64,000 bases of DNA from an uncultured Clostridia bacterium (GCA_948502395.1 CAOPES010000001.1:1-64000), one strand, 5' to 3'. Counted from the first letter of the stretch, positions 1-9,521 are shown. Program-made: numbers and translations. Notes: generated by a model not told the origin, from the letters alone.

Positions 1-53
1 GGGACGGACCTTTTTGGCAATTTTTTGCCAAAAAGGTCCGTCCCCAGTGGCAA
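1..53. repeat. Head-to-head pair of short hairpin repeats (TTGCCA-arm type)
   Basis: Perfect palindrome: GGGACGGACC plus TTTTTGGCAA is followed by its reverse complement, ending in GTCCCC and GTGGCAA. It reads as two copies of the dispersed unit TTGCCA-GGGGACGGACC-TTTTTGGCAA in opposite orientation. The left copy is cut by the window edge. Confidence 0.8.
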
Positions 54-164
54 TTAAAATTTTCCAAATTTGTTTTTTTGTAGTATTTGTTAAAAAAGCA
101 AAAAATATACTAGTTTTATAAATAAAAAAATGATATAATAAAAAAGTAAGGAGACATATAAAAT

Positions 165-1301
165 ATGAAAAGTAAATTTGCAAATTTTATAATGAGTATA
201 ATAGTAATTTTGATAATTGCAGTAATATGCATTTTTGGTGCTATTTTGTGGAAAGAATTTTCAAATTTAGAAATTGCAATGGAGCCTGAGGAGTTTCAAA
301 CTGTTATATCTGAAAGACCAAGGGAAGATATTGAAAAACAAAATATAATGACACCAAATATTGTGGAAAATTCGCTTGATAAGCTTGAAAATATGGATAA
401 TAATAAAACACCAAAAGTTGATTATAGTCAAGTAAATGTTGATAGATTTTTTTACAATCAATTAGGTGAAGAGTCAAAGACGATATATAAAGCATTAGAA
501 GCTAATAGAGAAAATATGAAAACAGGAACACATAAGATAGAGCTTGGAGATACATTTTCAGATTTATTGAGTACTGAAAATGGTCAAACTAAATTGGGTG
601 AATATTATCAGTCTGCAATTGAAGCATATACATATGATAATCCAGATATTTTTTATTTAAGTCCAAATAAGATGTACCTAAATATAGAAAAGACTACTAG
701 CCTTTTTAAAACAACTTATAATGTGTTTATAAATAATGGAGAACAGCCAAATTATTTGGTTAATGAGTTTTCTTCTAAATCAGAAGTGGATAATGCAATA
801 AGTAAAGTGGAAAATGCAAAAAAAGATATAATTTCTAAAAGAACAGGGGATATATATGATGATATAAGAATTGTGCATGATTATTTGGTTGATACAATAG
901 AGTATGATACAAGTATTTCACAACCTAATATTTATGATGCTTATGGTGCGTTGATAAATCGTTTATGTGTGTGTGAAGGTTATGCAAGAGCGTTTAAGTA
1001 TATTATGGATGATATGAATATTCCTTGTGTGCTAGTAATTGGTAAGGCTACAAATTCAAAGGGAGAGACAGAAAATCATGCTTGGAATTATGTGAATATA
1101 AAAGGAGCTTGGTATGCTATTGATGCTACATGGGATGATCCTGTTGTTTTAAATGGGGGAAAGGCAACTTATGCTTCAAAGTATAAGTATTTCTTGAAGG
1201 GCTCAAATACTATGAGTAAGGACCACACTCCTAGTGGACAATTCACAGAAGGGGGAAAAGTATTTAATTATCCGACTTTGAGTGGTTCAAATTATCAATA
1301 A
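165..1301 (+). CDS. Membrane-anchored transglutaminase-like protein
   Basis: 378 residues. One hydrophobic segment at about residues 8-29 is followed by a charged linker, so the bulk is probably outside the membrane. The C-terminal third has the transglutaminase/cysteine-protease core: Cys near 270 in CVCEGYARAF, His near 305 in ENHAWNYV and Asp near 320 in YAIDATWDD, which together form the usual Cys-His-Asp triad. Such proteins in Clostridia are thought to act on cell-surface or wall proteins; the substrate cannot be read from sequence. The start is supported by AAGGAG 11 bases upstream. Monocistronic, with hairpin repeats following. Confidence 0.8.
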   Translation: MKSKFANFIMSIIVILIIAVICIFGAILWKEFSNLEIAMEPEEFQTVISERPREDIEKQNIMTPNIVENSLDKLENMDNNKTPKVDYSQVNVDRFFYNQLGEESKTIYKALEANRENMKTGTHKIELGDTFSDLLSTENGQTKLGEYYQSAIEAYTYDNPDIFYLSPNKMYLNIEKTTSLFKTTYNVFINNGEQPNYLVNEFSSKSEVDNAISKVENAKKDIISKRTGDIYDDIRIVHDYLVDTIEYDTSISQPNIYDAYGALINRLCVCEGYARAFKYIMDDMNIPCVLVIGKATNSKGETENHAWNYVNIKGAWYAIDATWDDPVVLNGGKATYASKYKYFLKGSNTMSKDHTPSGQFTEGGKVFNYPTLSGSNYQ

Positions 1302-1308
1302 AAGCCTT

Positions 1309-1341
1309 GGGTGTTTTTGGGGACAGTCCTTAAAAACACCC
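1309..1341. repeat. Short hairpin repeat (GGTGTTTTT-arm type)
   Basis: Arms GGGTGTTTTT and AAAAACACCC enclose the asymmetric core GGGGACAGTCCTT. It sits directly after the transglutaminase-like gene. Confidence 0.85.
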
Positions 1342-1383
1342 ATTATTTTTTTATTAAATTTGTAATTATTTTATTTTTTAATA

Positions 1384-1416
1384 GGGTGTTTTTAAGGTCT
1401 GTCCCCAAAAACACCC
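1384..1416. repeat. Short hairpin repeat (GGTGTTTTT-arm type)
   Basis: Same arms as the unit at 1309 but with the core inverted (AAGGTCTGTCCCC), so the two units face each other across 42 bases. Confidence 0.85.
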
Positions 1417-1442
1417 AAAAACATATTTTTTAAATAAAACTT

Positions 1443-1472
1443 GTCATATTACCAAACCAGCCTAAATATATA
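1443..1472 (+). promoter_or_regulatory. Possible sigma-E promoter of spoIVA
   Basis: GTCATATT at 1443-1450 resembles the sigma-E -35 box. After 14 bases, AATATATA is a partial match to the CATACANT -10 box. SpoIVA is mother-cell (sigma-E) expressed in studied sporeformers. The match is imperfect and this is inference. Confidence 0.35.
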
Positions 1473-1527
1473 TTAATTAAAGAATTTAAGAAACAAGCAT
1501 TTCGAATATAAATTTAGGAGGTATATA

Positions 1528-3006
1528 ATGGAAAATACGAGATTGTATCAAGACATCGCAAAAAGAACAGATGGAGACATTTACGTTGGGGTGGTAGGAC
1601 CAGTAAGAACAGGAAAATCAACATTCATCAAAAAATTTATGGACTTACTAGTAATTCCGAACATTGACAACGAATATAAAAAAGAAAGGGCAAAAGATGA
1701 ACTTCCACAAAGTGCTGGTGGAAGGACAATAATGACAACAGAGCCGAAATTTGTGCCAAATGAAGCAATTGAAATTACATTGGACAACAATTTAAAATTT
1801 AAAACAAGACTAGTTGATTGTGTTGGATATCTAGTTGACAATGCGATTGGTTACTTAGAAGATGATATGCCAAGAATGGTAAAAACACCTTGGTCAGACG
1901 AAGAGATACCTTTTGAAACAGCAGCTGAAATAGGTACAAAGAAGGTAATTGATGAACATTCAACAATAGGAATATTGGTTACAACAGACGGAAGTGTTAC
2001 AGATATTCCAAGAGAAGATTATATCAAGGCAGAAGAAAGAGTGGTTTCTGAATTAAAAGCTTTGAACAAACCTTTTATCATATTGCTAAACTCTGCTGAG
2101 CCAAATTCATCTTATACACAAGAATTGGCAAATACGTTAAGTGAGAAATATAAAACTTCTGTTGTGCCAACAAATTGTGAATATTTATCAATTGACGATA
2201 TTAACAATATGTTTTCAAAATTACTATATGAGTTCCCAGTTGAGCAAATTAAGATTAAGTGCCCAAGATGGATTGACGGATTAGAATTTACACATCCTTT
2301 AAAAACTGAATTATATAAGGAAATCAGAGAAGCTTTTGAAAATGTCAATGTTCTAAAAGATGTTTCTGATTGTGTTTCAGCAATTAATCAAACAGAGATA
2401 ATTGAAAGAAGCTTGCTTAGCGATATTCAGCTGGGTACAGGTAGCATCAATGTGGAAATTACTTTAAAAGAGAATTTATTTTACAATGTACTTACAGAAA
2501 TTACTGGTGTTAAAGTGGATAATGAAGGTGATTTGTTTAGTATTATCTCTGAATTATCTGTTACAAAGAAAAGATATGATAAAATTGCATATGCACTAGA
2601 TGAAGTTGAACGCAAAGGTTATGGAATTGTAACTCCTTCAATGGATGAACTTATTTTGGAAGAACCTGAAATGGTAAAACAGGGCTCTAGATTTGGTGTT
2701 AAATTAAAAGCTACTGCACCATCTATTCACTTAATTAGAACAAATGTGGAAACTGAGGTCTCTCCAATTGTTGGTTCTGAAAAACAATCAGAAGAACTTG
2801 TTAATTATTTATTATCTGAATTTGAGAGTGATCCTAAGAAAATTTGGGAGTCAAATATTTTTGGTAAGAGTTTACATGAGCTTGTTAATGAAGGGCTACA
2901 AACTAAATTGTCTAAAATGCCAGAAGATGCGCAAATTAAGCTACAAGAGACTTTGGAGAGAATTGTTAATGAGGGTAGTGGCGGTTTGATTTGTATAATT
3001 TTATAG
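1528..3006 (+). CDS. spoIVA: Stage IV sporulation protein A (spore coat morphogenetic ATPase)
   Basis: 492 residues, the usual length for SpoIVA. The N-terminal GTPase-like fold carries a Walker A motif, GPVRTGKST, at residues 24-32 and the switch region LVDCVGY near 103. The protein ends in the hydrophobic tail GGLICIIL expected for the membrane-binding C-terminus. In Bacillus, SpoIVA hydrolyses ATP to polymerise on the forespore outer membrane as the base of the coat; this role is assumed here. TAGGAGG lies 8 bases before the ATG. It indicates an endospore former. Confidence 0.96.
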   Translation: MENTRLYQDIAKRTDGDIYVGVVGPVRTGKSTFIKKFMDLLVIPNIDNEYKKERAKDELPQSAGGRTIMTTEPKFVPNEAIEITLDNNLKFKTRLVDCVGYLVDNAIGYLEDDMPRMVKTPWSDEEIPFETAAEIGTKKVIDEHSTIGILVTTDGSVTDIPREDYIKAEERVVSELKALNKPFIILLNSAEPNSSYTQELANTLSEKYKTSVVPTNCEYLSIDDINNMFSKLLYEFPVEQIKIKCPRWIDGLEFTHPLKTELYKEIREAFENVNVLKDVSDCVSAINQTEIIERSLLSDIQLGTGSINVEITLKENLFYNVLTEITGVKVDNEGDLFSIISELSVTKKRYDKIAYALDEVERKGYGIVTPSMDELILEEPEMVKQGSRFGVKLKATAPSIHLIRTNVETEVSPIVGSEKQSEELVNYLLSEFESDPKKIWESNIFGKSLHELVNEGLQTKLSKMPEDAQIKLQETLERIVNEGSGGLICIIL

Positions 3007-3067
3007 AATTTAAGGGGGAATATCTATGTGGATATTCCTTTTAAAATAAAAAGAAAGTCGAAAAACG

Positions 3068-3096
3068 TTGATAAATATAACGAACTATGTTAAAAT
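3068..3096 (+). promoter_or_regulatory. Sigma-A-like promoter for the UDP-sugar pyrophosphorylase gene
   Basis: TTGATA at 3068-3073, 17-base spacer, TAAAAT at 3091-3096, 60 bases before the start codon. Confidence 0.6.
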
Positions 3097-3155
3097 GACA
3101 AAAGTACAGACGACAGCATATAATAGATTAGACCAATTAGGAAGGAAAGATAATT

Positions 3156-4406
3156 ATGGATAAAGAGCAAGAACTAATACAACTATTAGAAAAATACAAC
3201 CAAGACCATATTATAAAACTATTAAAAAAAACAGACGGAACAAAAAGAAAAGAATTAATAGAACAAATTGAAAATATAGACTTTAATCAAATAATGGAGC
3301 TATATGAACACACAAAAAAGCCAATAGAAATAAAAGAAAATAAAATAGAAGCAACATCATATTTAGACAAATCAAAACTAACAAAAGCCCAAAAAGAAAA
3401 ATTTGACGACCTAGGAGAGCAAATAATAAGAAGCGGAAAATATGCAGTAGTAACAATGGCAGGGGGGCAAGGAACAAGATTAGGACACAGTGGACCAAAA
3501 GGAACATTCAAACTAGACGTATATGGAAAAGGAAAATATCTATTTGAGATATTAGCAGATAACCTAAAAGAAGCAAACAAAAAATATAACACAACAATCC
3601 CATGGTACATAATGACAAGCAAGGAAAATAATCAAGATACAATAAATTTTCTAGAAAAAAACAACTATTTTGGATATGACAAAAATGAAGTAACAATATT
3701 TATACAAAATGGATTACCACTAATAGACAAACAAGGAAAAATGCTAATTGGAAAAGACCTAAAAATAAGAGAAGCATCAGACGGAAATGGTGGAACATAT
3801 CCAGCTCTAAGACAAAGTGGTTGTATAGCAGATATGAAAGAAAAAGGGATAAAATGGGTGTTTATCGGAAGTGTTGACAATGCTTTGTTAAAAATGGTAG
3901 ATGTAACATTACTAGGAATGGCAATAGACAAAGGAGTAGAAATAGCATCAAAATCAGTAGTAAAAGCAAATCCGCATGAAAGAGTAGGCGTATTTTGTAA
4001 AATGAATAAATGCCCAAAAGTAATAGAATATACAGAACTTCCAGAAAAAATGGCAGAAGAAACAGACGCAAATGGAGAGTTAAAATATGGAGAATCTCAC
4101 ATAATGTGTAATTTATACACAATAGAAGCAATTGACAAAATCAGCAAAGAGCCATTAATATATCACAGTGCATTCAAGAAAAACTCATATATAGACGAAA
4201 ATGGCAAGGAAGTAGTACCAACAGAGCCAAATAGCTATAAATTCGAATCTTTTATATTTGATGCATTTGAATTTTTTGACGATATAGCAATTTTAAGGGG
4301 CAAAAGAGAAGATGACTTCGCGCCTGTTAAAAATAAAGAAGGAGTTGACAGCCCTAAAACAGCTAAGGAACTTTACGAAAAGTATTGGGCAAGGCAAGGC
4401 AAATAA
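3156..4406 (+). CDS. UDPGP-family nucleotide-sugar uridylyltransferase
   Basis: 416 residues. The nucleotide-binding signature MAGGQGTRLG at residues 101-110 and PKGTFKLD shortly after are those of the eukaryotic-type UDP-sugar pyrophosphorylase family (UTP plus hexose-1-phosphate to UDP-sugar plus PPi). The length and the NPHERVGVF segment fit the UDP-GlcNAc pyrophosphorylase (UAP1/AGX-like) branch better than GalU, but the exact sugar is inference. The next gene, after a repeat cluster, encodes a GlmU-like left-handed helix protein, so the two may act in one UDP-GlcNAc route. RBS AGGAAAG precedes the ATG. Confidence 0.85.
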   Translation: MDKEQELIQLLEKYNQDHIIKLLKKTDGTKRKELIEQIENIDFNQIMELYEHTKKPIEIKENKIEATSYLDKSKLTKAQKEKFDDLGEQIIRSGKYAVVTMAGGQGTRLGHSGPKGTFKLDVYGKGKYLFEILADNLKEANKKYNTTIPWYIMTSKENNQDTINFLEKNNYFGYDKNEVTIFIQNGLPLIDKQGKMLIGKDLKIREASDGNGGTYPALRQSGCIADMKEKGIKWVFIGSVDNALLKMVDVTLLGMAIDKGVEIASKSVVKANPHERVGVFCKMNKCPKVIEYTELPEKMAEETDANGELKYGESHIMCNLYTIEAIDKISKEPLIYHSAFKKNSYIDENGKEVVPTEPNSYKFESFIFDAFEFFDDIAILRGKREDDFAPVKNKEGVDSPKTAKELYEKYWARQGK

Positions 4407-4516
4407 TTGCCACTAGGGACGGACCTTTTTGGCAATTTTTTGCCAGTGGGGACAGACCTTTTTGGCAGGGATATATTTTTAAAGAGTGTTTTTAAGGTCT
4501 GTCCCCAAAAACACCC
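4407..4516. repeat. Cluster of three short hairpin repeats
   Basis: Contains one complete TTGCCA-arm unit (about 4407-4434, core GGGACGGACC), a second partial unit (4442-4467, core GGGGACAGACC) and one GGTGTTTTT-arm unit (4486-4516, core AAGGTCTGTCCCC). The cluster fills the gap between the two sugar-nucleotide genes, immediately upstream of the RBS of the second. Confidence 0.85.
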
Positions 4517-4532
4517 AAAAGGAGAAAGTGTT

Positions 4533-5198
4533 ATGGAAGAGTGTAAAGTAAAAAATTTATATAATTTAGAAGAAACAATAGCAAAAGATTTGTTAGAAAC
4601 AGTAACATATCCATGGGAAGCACTACCAAAAATTGTAGATTTTATAATAGAATTAGGAAAAAGCTTAGATAAAGAAAAATATGAAGAAGTAGAAGAAAAT
4701 ATATGGATAGCAAAAACAGCCAAAGTTGCACCAACTGCATACATAGCAGCACCTTGCATAATTTGTGAAAATGCAGAAATTAGACATTGTGCATTTATTA
4801 GGGGAAAGGCAATTGTAGGAGAAGGTGCAGTTGTTGGAAATTCAACAGAACTTAAAAATGTAATTTTGTTTAATAAAGTTCAAGTGCCACATTACAATTA
4901 TGTTGGAGATTCAATTTTAGGTTATAAAGCTCATATGGGTGCAGGTTCAATAACTTCAAATGTGAAATCAGACAAGAAATTGGTAGTTGTGAAAAATGGC
5001 AAAGAACAAATTGAAACTGGTATTAAAAAGTTTGGAGCAATGCTTGGCGATGAAGTTGAAATAGGATGTGGAACGGTTCTAAATCCAGGTAGTGTTGTTG
5101 GCAAAAATTCTAACATATATCCGCTATCTTCTGTAAGGGGAGTTGTACCTGAAAAATCAATTTACAAAAATAAAAATGAAATAATAGAAAAAAGATAA
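4533..5198 (+). CDS. Left-handed beta-helix protein resembling the GlmU acetyltransferase domain
   Basis: 221 residues from the ATG at 4533, which has AAAAGGAG 10 bases upstream; a longer frame to 4407 only translates repeat DNA. After an alpha-helical N-terminal 60 residues come hexapeptide turns (IWIAKTAKVAPTAYIA, AIVGEGAVVGN) and a GlmU-like active-site stretch: HYNYVGDSILG, MGAGSITSNVK. It lacks the uridylyltransferase domain, which the preceding UDPGP gene could supply. Acyl- or acetyltransfer to a sugar phosphate is likely; the true substrate is unknown. Confidence 0.75.
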   Translation: MEECKVKNLYNLEETIAKDLLETVTYPWEALPKIVDFIIELGKSLDKEKYEEVEENIWIAKTAKVAPTAYIAAPCIICENAEIRHCAFIRGKAIVGEGAVVGNSTELKNVILFNKVQVPHYNYVGDSILGYKAHMGAGSITSNVKSDKKLVVVKNGKEQIETGIKKFGAMLGDEVEIGCGTVLNPGSVVGKNSNIYPLSSVRGVVPEKSIYKNKNEIIEKR

Positions 5199-5199
5199 A

Positions 5200-5252
5200 T
5201 AAATCAGCCTAAATTATACTGTTACAAAACAATATAATTTAAGCTGATTTTT
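5200..5252. terminator. Bidirectional terminator between convergent genes
   Basis: AAATCAGC plus TAAATTATA pairs with TATAATTTA plus GCTGATTT, with A and T runs on both sides. It serves the gene ending at 5198 and the minus-strand gene ending at 5255. Confidence 0.75.
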
Positions 5253-5254
5253 TA

Positions 5255-5629
5255 CTACATTGATTGATTTCCTGGTATGAAGTAATCAACAACACCGTAG
5301 ATTAAAGCGCCTATAATAGCGGCCATCCAAGAAATTGAGTAACCAGCAACGAAAAATTGAGTAACATATAATGTGATTGCTGCTAACGCAAATCCAACAA
5401 AGCCTTTACCAAAAGGACTAGCGTGTAAGCCCGTAAATTTGACTACTAAGTAATCTATTATAGTTAAAACTATAGCGGCTATTGCCAAAGTCCAAATACT
5501 ATTTATAGTAAATCCAGGTGTAAAGAATGCAGTAATTGCTAGTACAACAGCAGCACCAACTAATCTACCAACTATTTGCCATACAGTAGAAGTACCACTA
5601 TTTGCACGACTCCCTTGAGCTTCTGACAT
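5255..5629 (-). CDS. Small four-helix membrane protein (phage-holin-family-like)
   Basis: 124 residues with a short polar N-terminus (residues 1-16) and about four hydrophobic segments (roughly 17-40, 45-66, 76-96, 98-117). The pattern, with charged turns such as DYLVVKF between helices, resembles small membrane proteins annotated as holin superfamily IV in Clostridia, which are usually chromosomal and not phage lysis genes. The function is unknown. A very strong RBS (AAGGAGG) lies 9 bases before the start. It stands alone and convergent with the upstream gene. Confidence 0.65.
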   Translation of the reverse strand: MSEAQGSRANSGTSTVWQIVGRLVGAAVVLAITAFFTPGFTINSIWTLAIAAIVLTIIDYLVVKFTGLHASPFGKGFVGFALAAITLYVTQFFVAGYSISWMAAIIGALIYGVVDYFIPGNQSM

Positions 5630-5758
5630 AGGTCCAACCTCCTTAGTTTTTTTTATTTTAATGTGATTTTTTTCAAAGGTTCTAAGCTTATTATTTACAA
5701 AAAAAATTTATTTATACAAATAGTATAAATTGGTTAAAATTTGTAAAAAATAAAAATA

Positions 5759-5851
5759 AAACTTTTTTGGGACAGGCTAAAAAAGTTTTAATAAAAAAAG
5801 ATGTGTCCCAAAATGGACAAAATGTCCAAAAGGAAACGTCCCCAATGGACA
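5759..5851. repeat. Hairpin repeats with AAAACTTTTTT arms and TGTCCA arms
   Basis: Two different versions of the dispersed hairpin. At 5759-5791 the arms are AAAACTTTTTT and AAAAAAGTTTT around GGGACAGGC. At 5800-5851 the arms are TGTCCA and TGGACA around GTTTCC/GTCCCC. Both lie immediately upstream of the DUF421 gene. Confidence 0.75.
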
Positions 5852-5866
5852 AAAAGGAGAATTTAA

Positions 5867-6538
5867 ATGTTAATTACTTTTTTTAGAGCGATAGTTTTAT
5901 ATTTGGTAGTTTTAATAGTAATGAGATTAATGGGAAAAAGGGAAATTGGCCAATTACAGCCATTTGAGCTAGCGATTTCGATTATGATTGCAGATTTGGC
6001 ATCAATTCCAATGACTGAGATTGGAATTCCTATTTTTAATGGAATAATACCAATATTAGGACTTTTAGTTATGCACCTAGTTATTTCTGTCGTTAATATG
6101 AAAAGTTTAAGAGCAAGAGAAATAATTTGTGGAAAGCCTAGCATTCTAATATATAGGGGCAAAATAAATGAAAAAGCATTAGTTAAGGAAAGATTTACAA
6201 TAAATGAACTAGAAGAGAGATTGCGTGGGAATAATGTTGTCAATTTAGGTGATGTAGAATATGCAATTTTAGAAACAAGTGGACAAGTTACAGTTATTCA
6301 AAAGCCTGAGAAAAGGACAACAATACCAGAAGACTTCAACATTTTACCAGAATATGAAGGAATTCCATATGATTTAGTTATTGACGGAAAAGTTATGGAA
6401 GCAAATTTGCAAGCTATTGGTAAAAATTATAATTGGCTTAAAAAGCAAACCGAAGCTTTTGGAATAAAACCCGAAGAAGCTTTGGTTGTCACTTTGGATG
6501 GCAAAGGACAAATCTTTTGTCAAAAAAAGGAATCTTAA
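5867..6538 (+). CDS. DUF421 (YetF-like) membrane protein
   Basis: 223 residues with three N-terminal transmembrane helices (about 5-25, 32-52, 60-82) and a cytoplasmic domain of about 140 residues. The family hallmarks RLMGKREIGQLQPFELAI and GKPSILIYRGKI are present. YetF-type proteins are spore- or envelope-associated in Firmicutes, with no assigned biochemical activity. The start ATG follows AAAAAGGAG. The next gene, DUF4363, is the common partner of DUF421 in Clostridia, so the two probably form one transcription unit. Confidence 0.88.
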   Translation: MLITFFRAIVLYLVVLIVMRLMGKREIGQLQPFELAISIMIADLASIPMTEIGIPIFNGIIPILGLLVMHLVISVVNMKSLRAREIICGKPSILIYRGKINEKALVKERFTINELEERLRGNNVVNLGDVEYAILETSGQVTVIQKPEKRTTIPEDFNILPEYEGIPYDLVIDGKVMEANLQAIGKNYNWLKKQTEAFGIKPEEALVVTLDGKGQIFCQKKES

Positions 6539-6608
6539 CATTGAAAAACTCAAATCGGCGAGAAGAAAAGGTGACAAAGTCACTTTTATTAGAAAGGATT
6601 AAATAAAT

Positions 6609-7010
6609 ATGAAAAAAGAAATCGTCATATGCATATTTATAGTAATAATAATTGTAATTGCGAATATTGTAACACAAAACTATACAACTAAAACAGTAAG
6701 TGAATTAAATAGTAAACTAGAAGCATTAGAAACTGAAATTACTGATATTGGTGAAAGTGAAGATATTGCCAAAGATAGTGTTAAAAACAAAATAGAAGAA
6801 GTTGAAAAGTATTGGGAAGATGTTCATAGCAAGCTTGCGTATTATATTGAACATGATGAGCTTGAAAAGGTTGAAACAGATATTGTTGGAATAAATAGTA
6901 GTATTGAGACTAATGATTATGAGCAAGTTCTTAGCAAAATTGACGAAAGTAAGTTTATTTTGCGACATATTGAAGATAAATATGCATTTACATTAGAAAA
7001 TGTATTTTAA
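6609..7010 (+). CDS. DUF4363 family protein
   Basis: 133 residues. One N-terminal hydrophobic helix (residues 5-22) anchors a helical domain with heptad-like charge pattern (LNSKLEALETEI and later helices). Families like this commonly follow DUF421 genes; its role is unknown. It starts 70 bases after the DUF421 stop with GAAAGGA upstream, so the pair is probably co-transcribed. Confidence 0.75.
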   Translation: MKKEIVICIFIVIIIVIANIVTQNYTTKTVSELNSKLEALETEITDIGESEDIAKDSVKNKIEEVEKYWEDVHSKLAYYIEHDELEKVETDIVGINSSIETNDYEQVLSKIDESKFILRHIEDKYAFTLENVF

Positions 7011-7038
7011 AACTTTTTTGGCCTGTCCCAAAAACATC
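7009..7038. repeat. Partial hairpin repeat unit
   Basis: AAAACTTTTTT followed by GGCCTGTCCC and AAAAACATC. The core matches the 5759 unit in inverse orientation but the right arm no longer pairs, so this looks like a decayed copy. Confidence 0.5.
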
Positions 7039-7130
7039 AAAAAAAATCGTAATTATTCTTTACTTTTAGAAAGAACTAATATAAAATAAACGTAAATTGG
7101 ACATACTAAGAAAAAATATGGAGGAAACAA

Positions 7131-9521
7131 ATGAAAAGAAAAAATGAATTAAATTACAAAGAACTAAAAATGACCTGTAATCCATCAGTTTTCAGCTTTG
7201 ATACAACTGAGGAGTTAGACCCAATAATAGAAGGAATAGGTCAAGAACGTGGAATAAAAGCACTAGAATTTGGACTAAAAGTAGATGTAAAGGGATACAA
7301 CTTATATCTAGAAGGGCCAAGTGGTGTAGGTAAAACAATGTATACCAAAAACTATTTGAATACAATAGCAGCAAAGAAAAAAGTACCATCAGATTGGTGT
7401 TATGTATATAATTTTGATAATCCTAATCAACCAGTAGCGATTGAATTACCTGCTGGTCAAGGTAAACAATTTAAAGATTCAATGGAAGGCTTTATAAAAG
7501 AGATTAGAAAAGACATCAGAAAAACTTTTAACAATGATGATTTCGAAAAAGAAAAAACATTAATAAAACAAGAATTTGAAACAAAACGTACAGAGCTATT
7601 AGAGAAATTAAACAAAGATGCATCAAAACATAATTTTCAAGTTAAAACAGCACAAAATGGAATTTATATGACACCAATTGTGGACGGAAGAGCGATTGAA
7701 GAAGAAGAATTTGAAAAATTGGCAGAAGAAGTAAAAAAAGCATATGAAGAAAGGGCTGTAATTGTTCAAGAGCAAATTATGGCTACAATAACTCAGATAA
7801 AAGAAATAGAAAGATTGTCAGATAAAAAAATATCAGAATGGCAATCAAATGTTGCACTTCTTACAGTAAATGCACATATAAATTACTTAAAATCACAATA
7901 TAAAAGAAATAAAAAAATAACAAAATTCTTTAATGATGTTAAACAAGACGTTTTGAGAAATATACCTGCATTTTTAGAAGATAACTCAAAACAACCACAA
8001 CAGCAACCAGTTCAAGGTCCTGTACAAAGAAAGCCAGACCCAAGCGAAAATTATAGAGTAAACTTATTTGTCGATAACTCAAACCGCGAAGGTGCACCAG
8101 TCATAATGGATTCGAATTATTCATATCACAATATTTTTGGAAGTTTGGAATATGAAAATTACTACGGAGCATTAAAAACAGACCATACAATGTTAAAGCC
8201 AGGGCTTATGCAACAAGCAAATGGCGGATATATAGTTTTCCAAGCAAAAGACTTATTAACAAATGGTGCTTGTTATGAAGCTTTGAAAAAAGCATTAAGA
8301 GTAAAACAAATAGCAATAGAAAACACAACAGACCAACGTTCTTCAATGGTTATGGTTTCTTTAAAACCTGAGCCAATACCACTAGACTTAAAAGTTATAT
8401 TGATTGGTAATGCCAATATCTATCAAACACTATTGGCAATGGATTCAGATTTTAGAAAATTATTTAAAATAAAAGTTGAATTTGAAGAAAGTGCTGAAAT
8501 TAACAAAGATAATGTCAACAAATTAGCAAGAATTATATATAGCTTCTGTGAAGCAGAAGAATTACCACACTTAGATAAAGAAGCAATGGCAAGACTTGTT
8601 GAATACGCATCTAGACTAGCAGGAAGCCATAGCAAAGTTTCTACAAGATTCAACGACTTAATGCAAGTAGTAGCAGAAGCAGCAACATGGGCAAAAATGT
8701 CAAAATCAAAAGTTGTAACTGCAAAATTTATCGACAAAGCATTAGCAGAAAGAGTAGAAAGAGTAAAAAAATATGACGAAAAATATCTAGAAATGATAAA
8801 ACAAAACTCATTACTAATAAATACCACTGGATACGAAGTGGGAGAATTAAACGGATTAACAGTAATGACAATTGGAGATTATACATTTGGAAAACCAGCT
8901 AAAATAACAGTAAACACATATACAGGGAAAAGTGGTATAGTAAACATAGAAAGAGAAGTCGAGATTTCTGGACCTTCACACTCAAAAGGTGTATTGATTT
9001 TGACAGGATATTTAGGAGAAATGTTCGCACAAGACATCCCACTATGCCTAACAGCAAGTATCTGTTTTGAACAGTTATACAATGGTGTTGATGGAGACAG
9101 TGCTTCTAGTACAGAATTATATGGATTACTTTCAAGCTTGTCAGGAATACCAATAAACCAAGCAATTGCTGTTACTGGCTCTGTTAATCAAAAAGGACAA
9201 ATACAACCAATTGGTGGTGTAAATGAGAAGATTGAAGGGTACTTCCAAGTGTGCAAAACTCGTGGGTTAGATGGATCTCATGGAGTTATGATACCTATTC
9301 AAAATGTTGATAATTTACAACTTTCAGATGAAATTATTGAAGCCGTTAAAAATCAAAAATTCCATATCTATTCTGTTTCTACAATTGAAGAAGGAATTGA
9401 AGTTTTAACAGGTGTTCCAGCGGGTAAGAAGGACAAAGATGGCCATTTCCCAGCAGGTACAGTGAATTATCTTGTTTATGAAAAACTTAAAAAATATGCA
9501 AAAGTAAGTTCAAAAAATTAA
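7131..9521 (+). CDS. Lon-family ATP-dependent protease (COG1067 type)
   Basis: 796 residues. AAA+ module with Walker A EGPSGVGKT at about 61-69; a long helical insertion (about 120-270) with a Gln/Pro-rich stretch near 285-305; then the conserved LKPGLMQQANGGYIV region and a C-terminal Lon protease domain with the Ser-Lys dyad (Ser in DGDSASSTE near 658, Lys in GGVNEKIEG near 700). This matches the LonB-like/Lon-related proteases of Firmicutes rather than classical LonA, because it lacks the LonA N-terminal domain. Its likely role is degradation of damaged or regulatory proteins. GGAGG precedes the ATG. Confidence 0.9.
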   Translation: MKRKNELNYKELKMTCNPSVFSFDTTEELDPIIEGIGQERGIKALEFGLKVDVKGYNLYLEGPSGVGKTMYTKNYLNTIAAKKKVPSDWCYVYNFDNPNQPVAIELPAGQGKQFKDSMEGFIKEIRKDIRKTFNNDDFEKEKTLIKQEFETKRTELLEKLNKDASKHNFQVKTAQNGIYMTPIVDGRAIEEEEFEKLAEEVKKAYEERAVIVQEQIMATITQIKEIERLSDKKISEWQSNVALLTVNAHINYLKSQYKRNKKITKFFNDVKQDVLRNIPAFLEDNSKQPQQQPVQGPVQRKPDPSENYRVNLFVDNSNREGAPVIMDSNYSYHNIFGSLEYENYYGALKTDHTMLKPGLMQQANGGYIVFQAKDLLTNGACYEALKKALRVKQIAIENTTDQRSSMVMVSLKPEPIPLDLKVILIGNANIYQTLLAMDSDFRKLFKIKVEFEESAEINKDNVNKLARIIYSFCEAEELPHLDKEAMARLVEYASRLAGSHSKVSTRFNDLMQVVAEAATWAKMSKSKVVTAKFIDKALAERVERVKKYDEKYLEMIKQNSLLINTTGYEVGELNGLTVMTIGDYTFGKPAKITVNTYTGKSGIVNIEREVEISGPSHSKGVLILTGYLGEMFAQDIPLCLTASICFEQLYNGVDGDSASSTELYGLLSSLSGIPINQAIAVTGSVNQKGQIQPIGGVNEKIEGYFQVCKTRGLDGSHGVMIPIQNVDNLQLSDEIIEAVKNQKFHIYSVSTIEEGIEVLTGVPAGKKDKDGHFPAGTVNYLVYEKLKKYAKVSSKN

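Noticed and set aside
4407..4532. Upstream extension of the left-handed-helix gene
   Set aside because: The extra residues are only translated hairpin repeat; the RBS-supported ATG is at 4533.
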